From NCBI GenBank assembly GCA_026997055.1, contig JALWJU010000172.1, positions 1 to 6,436 on the forward strand: a stretch of 6,436 nucleotides of DNA, in the 5' to 3' direction. This document shows positions 5,521-6,436 of this stretch, one piece after another. This DNA comes from Paracoccaceae bacterium. Its GTDB lineage: Bacteria; Pseudomonadota; Alphaproteobacteria; Rhodobacterales; Rhodobacteraceae. Position 1 is the stretch's first letter, and every line of letters starts with the position of its first letter. Below the pieces are notes generated by a model that saw only the letters and a program-made list of their open reading frames with translations, ran no database searches and was not told the origin of the DNA. The position numbers were made by a program, and so were the translations under genes.

Positions 5521-5859
5521 ATGAATGAGCGATTCGCCCCCCTGTATGCGCGGCCCTGTTACGCGGTGATCTTCACCAGCCAGCTGTCTGACGACACTGC
5601 CGGCTACGAGCGGATGGCCGCGCGCATGGCCGAGCTTGCGACCGGGCAGCCGGGCTATATCGGGGCGGAATCCGTCCGCGATTCCAATGGGTTCGGAATA
5701 ACCGTAAGTTATTGGCGCGACGCCGATGCACTGGCGGCCTGGAAGCGGAACGTGGAGCATCTCGCTGCCCAGAAGCTGGGCAAGGCACGCTGGTACCGCC
5801 ACTACGCCCTGCGCGTCTGCAAGGTCGAGCGTGCCTGTTGCGGCCCCGGAGAGGGCTAG
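5521..5859 (+). CDS. Small ABM-fold (antibiotic biosynthesis monooxygenase-like) protein
   Basis: The 112-residue protein resembles the dimeric ferredoxin-like ABM family of cofactor-poor monooxygenases and heme-degrading relatives. The pattern visible is YAVIFTSQLSDD (14-25), an amphipathic helix YERMAARMAELA, then QPGYIGAESVRDSNGFGITVSYWRD (43-67) and the helix ALAAWKRNVEHLAAQKLG with H80, ending WYRHYALRVCKVERA (91-105). The GYxGxESVRD...GFGITVSYW block is the strongest sign. The tail has adjacent cysteines C106-C107. The start ATG 5521 is the first in frame with family-like sequence. Its ribosome site is poor, GGGGG only one base before the ATG, and a 4-codon mini-ORF overlaps the start, suggesting coupling to the VOC gene. 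The substrate is unknown; oxidation of quinols or aromatic compounds is only possible. Confidence 0.85.
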   Translation: MNERFAPLYARPCYAVIFTSQLSDDTAGYERMAARMAELATGQPGYIGAESVRDSNGFGITVSYWRDADALAAWKRNVEHLAAQKLGKARWYRHYALRVCKVERACCGPGEG

Positions 5860-5999
5860 GCTCGGGACGCTCCTGCGGCTGCTCGCCTGGAACCCCTCCG
5901 GGCAAGAGGCGTATTTTCGCCGCGCTTTGTCCGCCCCGGGCCGCTTTCGGGCTGGCAAAGCCGTGCCGAACCGATAGAAGGGCCGGGAAGGACATGCCG
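5860..5999. other. Gap between ABM gene and efflux gene
   Basis: 140 bases without a recognisable gene. TTCGG (5946-5950) and CCGAA (5966-5970) with inner GGC/GCC can form an interrupted hairpin around AAA, and GGCG (5908-5911) faces CGCC (5918-5921). Neither is followed by a U-tract. No convincing promoter was found, so co-transcription of the transporter with the genes before it is open. Confidence 0.35.
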
Positions 6000-6436
6000 A
6001 TGAGACCCGCCCCGACCCTGCCCCGCCCTGCCGGTCCTCCGGCGCTGCCCGAATTCATCGCCCTGCTGGCGATGAATTCGGCGCTTGTGGCCTTTTCCAT
6101 AGACGCGATGCTGCCGGCCCTGCCGGAGATCGCCGCCGAGCTCACGCCGGCTGCGCTCAACCGGGCGCAGCTGGTGGTGGGCGCCTTCATCCTGGGGCTG
6201 GGGCTGGGGACGCTGTTTTCGGGACCGTTTTCCGACGCTTTCGGGCGCCGGCCGGTGCTGATCGGCGGAATCGCTCTCTATCTGGCGGCAGCGCTGTGGG
6301 CGGCGCGGGCGCAGAACCTGGAGGCACTTCTGGCGGCGCGTTTCATCCAGGGGCTGGGAGCTTCGGGGCCCAGGGTAGTAACCATGGCGATCGTGCGCGA
6401 CCGCTACAGGGGGGCGCAGATGGCGCGGATCATGTC
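6000..6436 (+). CDS. Bcr/CflA-type MFS drug efflux transporter, N-terminal part
   Basis: The gene runs off the right edge, with about 145 codons present. It looks like a 12-helix DHA1-family proton antiporter of the inner membrane, a group that exports drugs such as bicyclomycin and chloramphenicol and also metabolites. After a Pro-rich cytosolic lead (MRPAPTLPRPAGPP), the first membrane segment covers about residues 18-36 and ends FSIDAMLPALPEIA, typical of Bcr/CflA. Helix two (VVGAFILGLGLGTLFSG) leads into motif A, GPFSDAFGRRPVL, at about 75-87. Helix four carries RFIQGLGASGPRVVTMAIVRD. ATG 6000 is preferred because AAGGA (5988-5992) lies seven bases upstream; ATG 5994 is in frame but too close. 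A 14-bp perfect inverted repeat falls at 6049-6081. The exported substrate is unknown. Confidence 0.88.
   Translation, partial: MRPAPTLPRPAGPPALPEFIALLAMNSALVAFSIDAMLPALPEIAAELTPAALNRAQLVVGAFILGLGLGTLFSGPFSDAFGRRPVLIGGIALYLAAALWAARAQNLEALLAARFIQGLGASGPRVVTMAIVRDRYRGAQMARIM
6049..6081 (+). repeat. 14-bp perfect inverted repeat inside the efflux gene
   Basis: CCGAATTCATCGCC (6049-6062) and GGCGATGAATTCGG (6068-6081) are exact reverse complements around a CTGCT loop. The hairpin begins 49 bases after the start codon, within the first membrane-segment codons. Each arm holds a GAATTC. It is the longest perfect inverted repeat I found in the window. Confidence 0.95.
6192..6209 (+). repeat. Hexanucleotide CTGGGG tandem repeat, three copies
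   Basis: Three exact copies of CTGGGG encode Leu-Gly three times in helix two of the transporter. Gain or loss of a unit would stay in frame and alter helix length by two residues. Confidence 0.9.

Noticed and set aside
5888..5925. Possible second copy of the CCTCCGGCGGGAGTATTT motif
   Set aside because: Only partial likeness (CCTCCGGGC, later GGCGTATTTT), with inserted bases; not a convincing copy.
5994..5999. ATG 5994 as start of the efflux gene
   Set aside because: It is in frame but only one base from the AAGGA ribosome site; ATG 6000 has the better spacing. Not fully excluded.

Overview
The window looks like chromosome of an alphaproteobacterium of the Rhodobacteraceae/Paracoccaceae type. 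The DNA is GC-rich with GC-biased third codon positions. The UppS, PyrH and MiaA proteins resemble Rhodobacterales versions as I remember them, and the order pyrH-frr-uppS-cdsA is the usual alphaproteobacterial one. No database search was possible, so family names rest on motifs and recall.

Left half (1-2585, minus strand): pyrH, frr, uppS and the first 32 codons of cdsA. These cover UMP phosphorylation, ribosome recycling, the undecaprenyl lipid carrier and CDP-diacylglycerol synthesis. uppS and cdsA overlap by 8 bases. frr and uppS are separated by a 247-base gap holding two strong hairpins and what appears to be a Rhodobacterales intergenic repeat, so uppS may be partly uncoupled from frr. 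A 123-base divergent intergenic region then leads to miaA (plus strand, tRNA A37 dimethylallyltransferase).

Right half (3600-6436, all plus strand): a 367-base gene-free stretch contains a perfect TATAAT and a structured leader. It is followed by an AraC-family regulator, a VOC-fold metalloprotein, a small antibiotic-biosynthesis-monooxygenase (ABM) fold protein, and the start of a Bcr/CflA-type drug efflux transporter that runs off the window. The VOC promoter carries a perfect 12-bp palindrome over its likely -35 element. The regulator, VOC, ABM and exporter genes plausibly form a small stress, detoxification or aromatic-metabolism module. The substrate cannot be read from the sequence.

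There is no CRISPR array, insertion sequence, tRNA, rRNA or evident novel defence system. The most unusual features are small-scale: a 14-bp perfect inverted repeat inside the first codons of the efflux gene, two 4-codon mini-ORFs whose stops overlap real start codons (ATGA), and the structured leader before the AraC gene.
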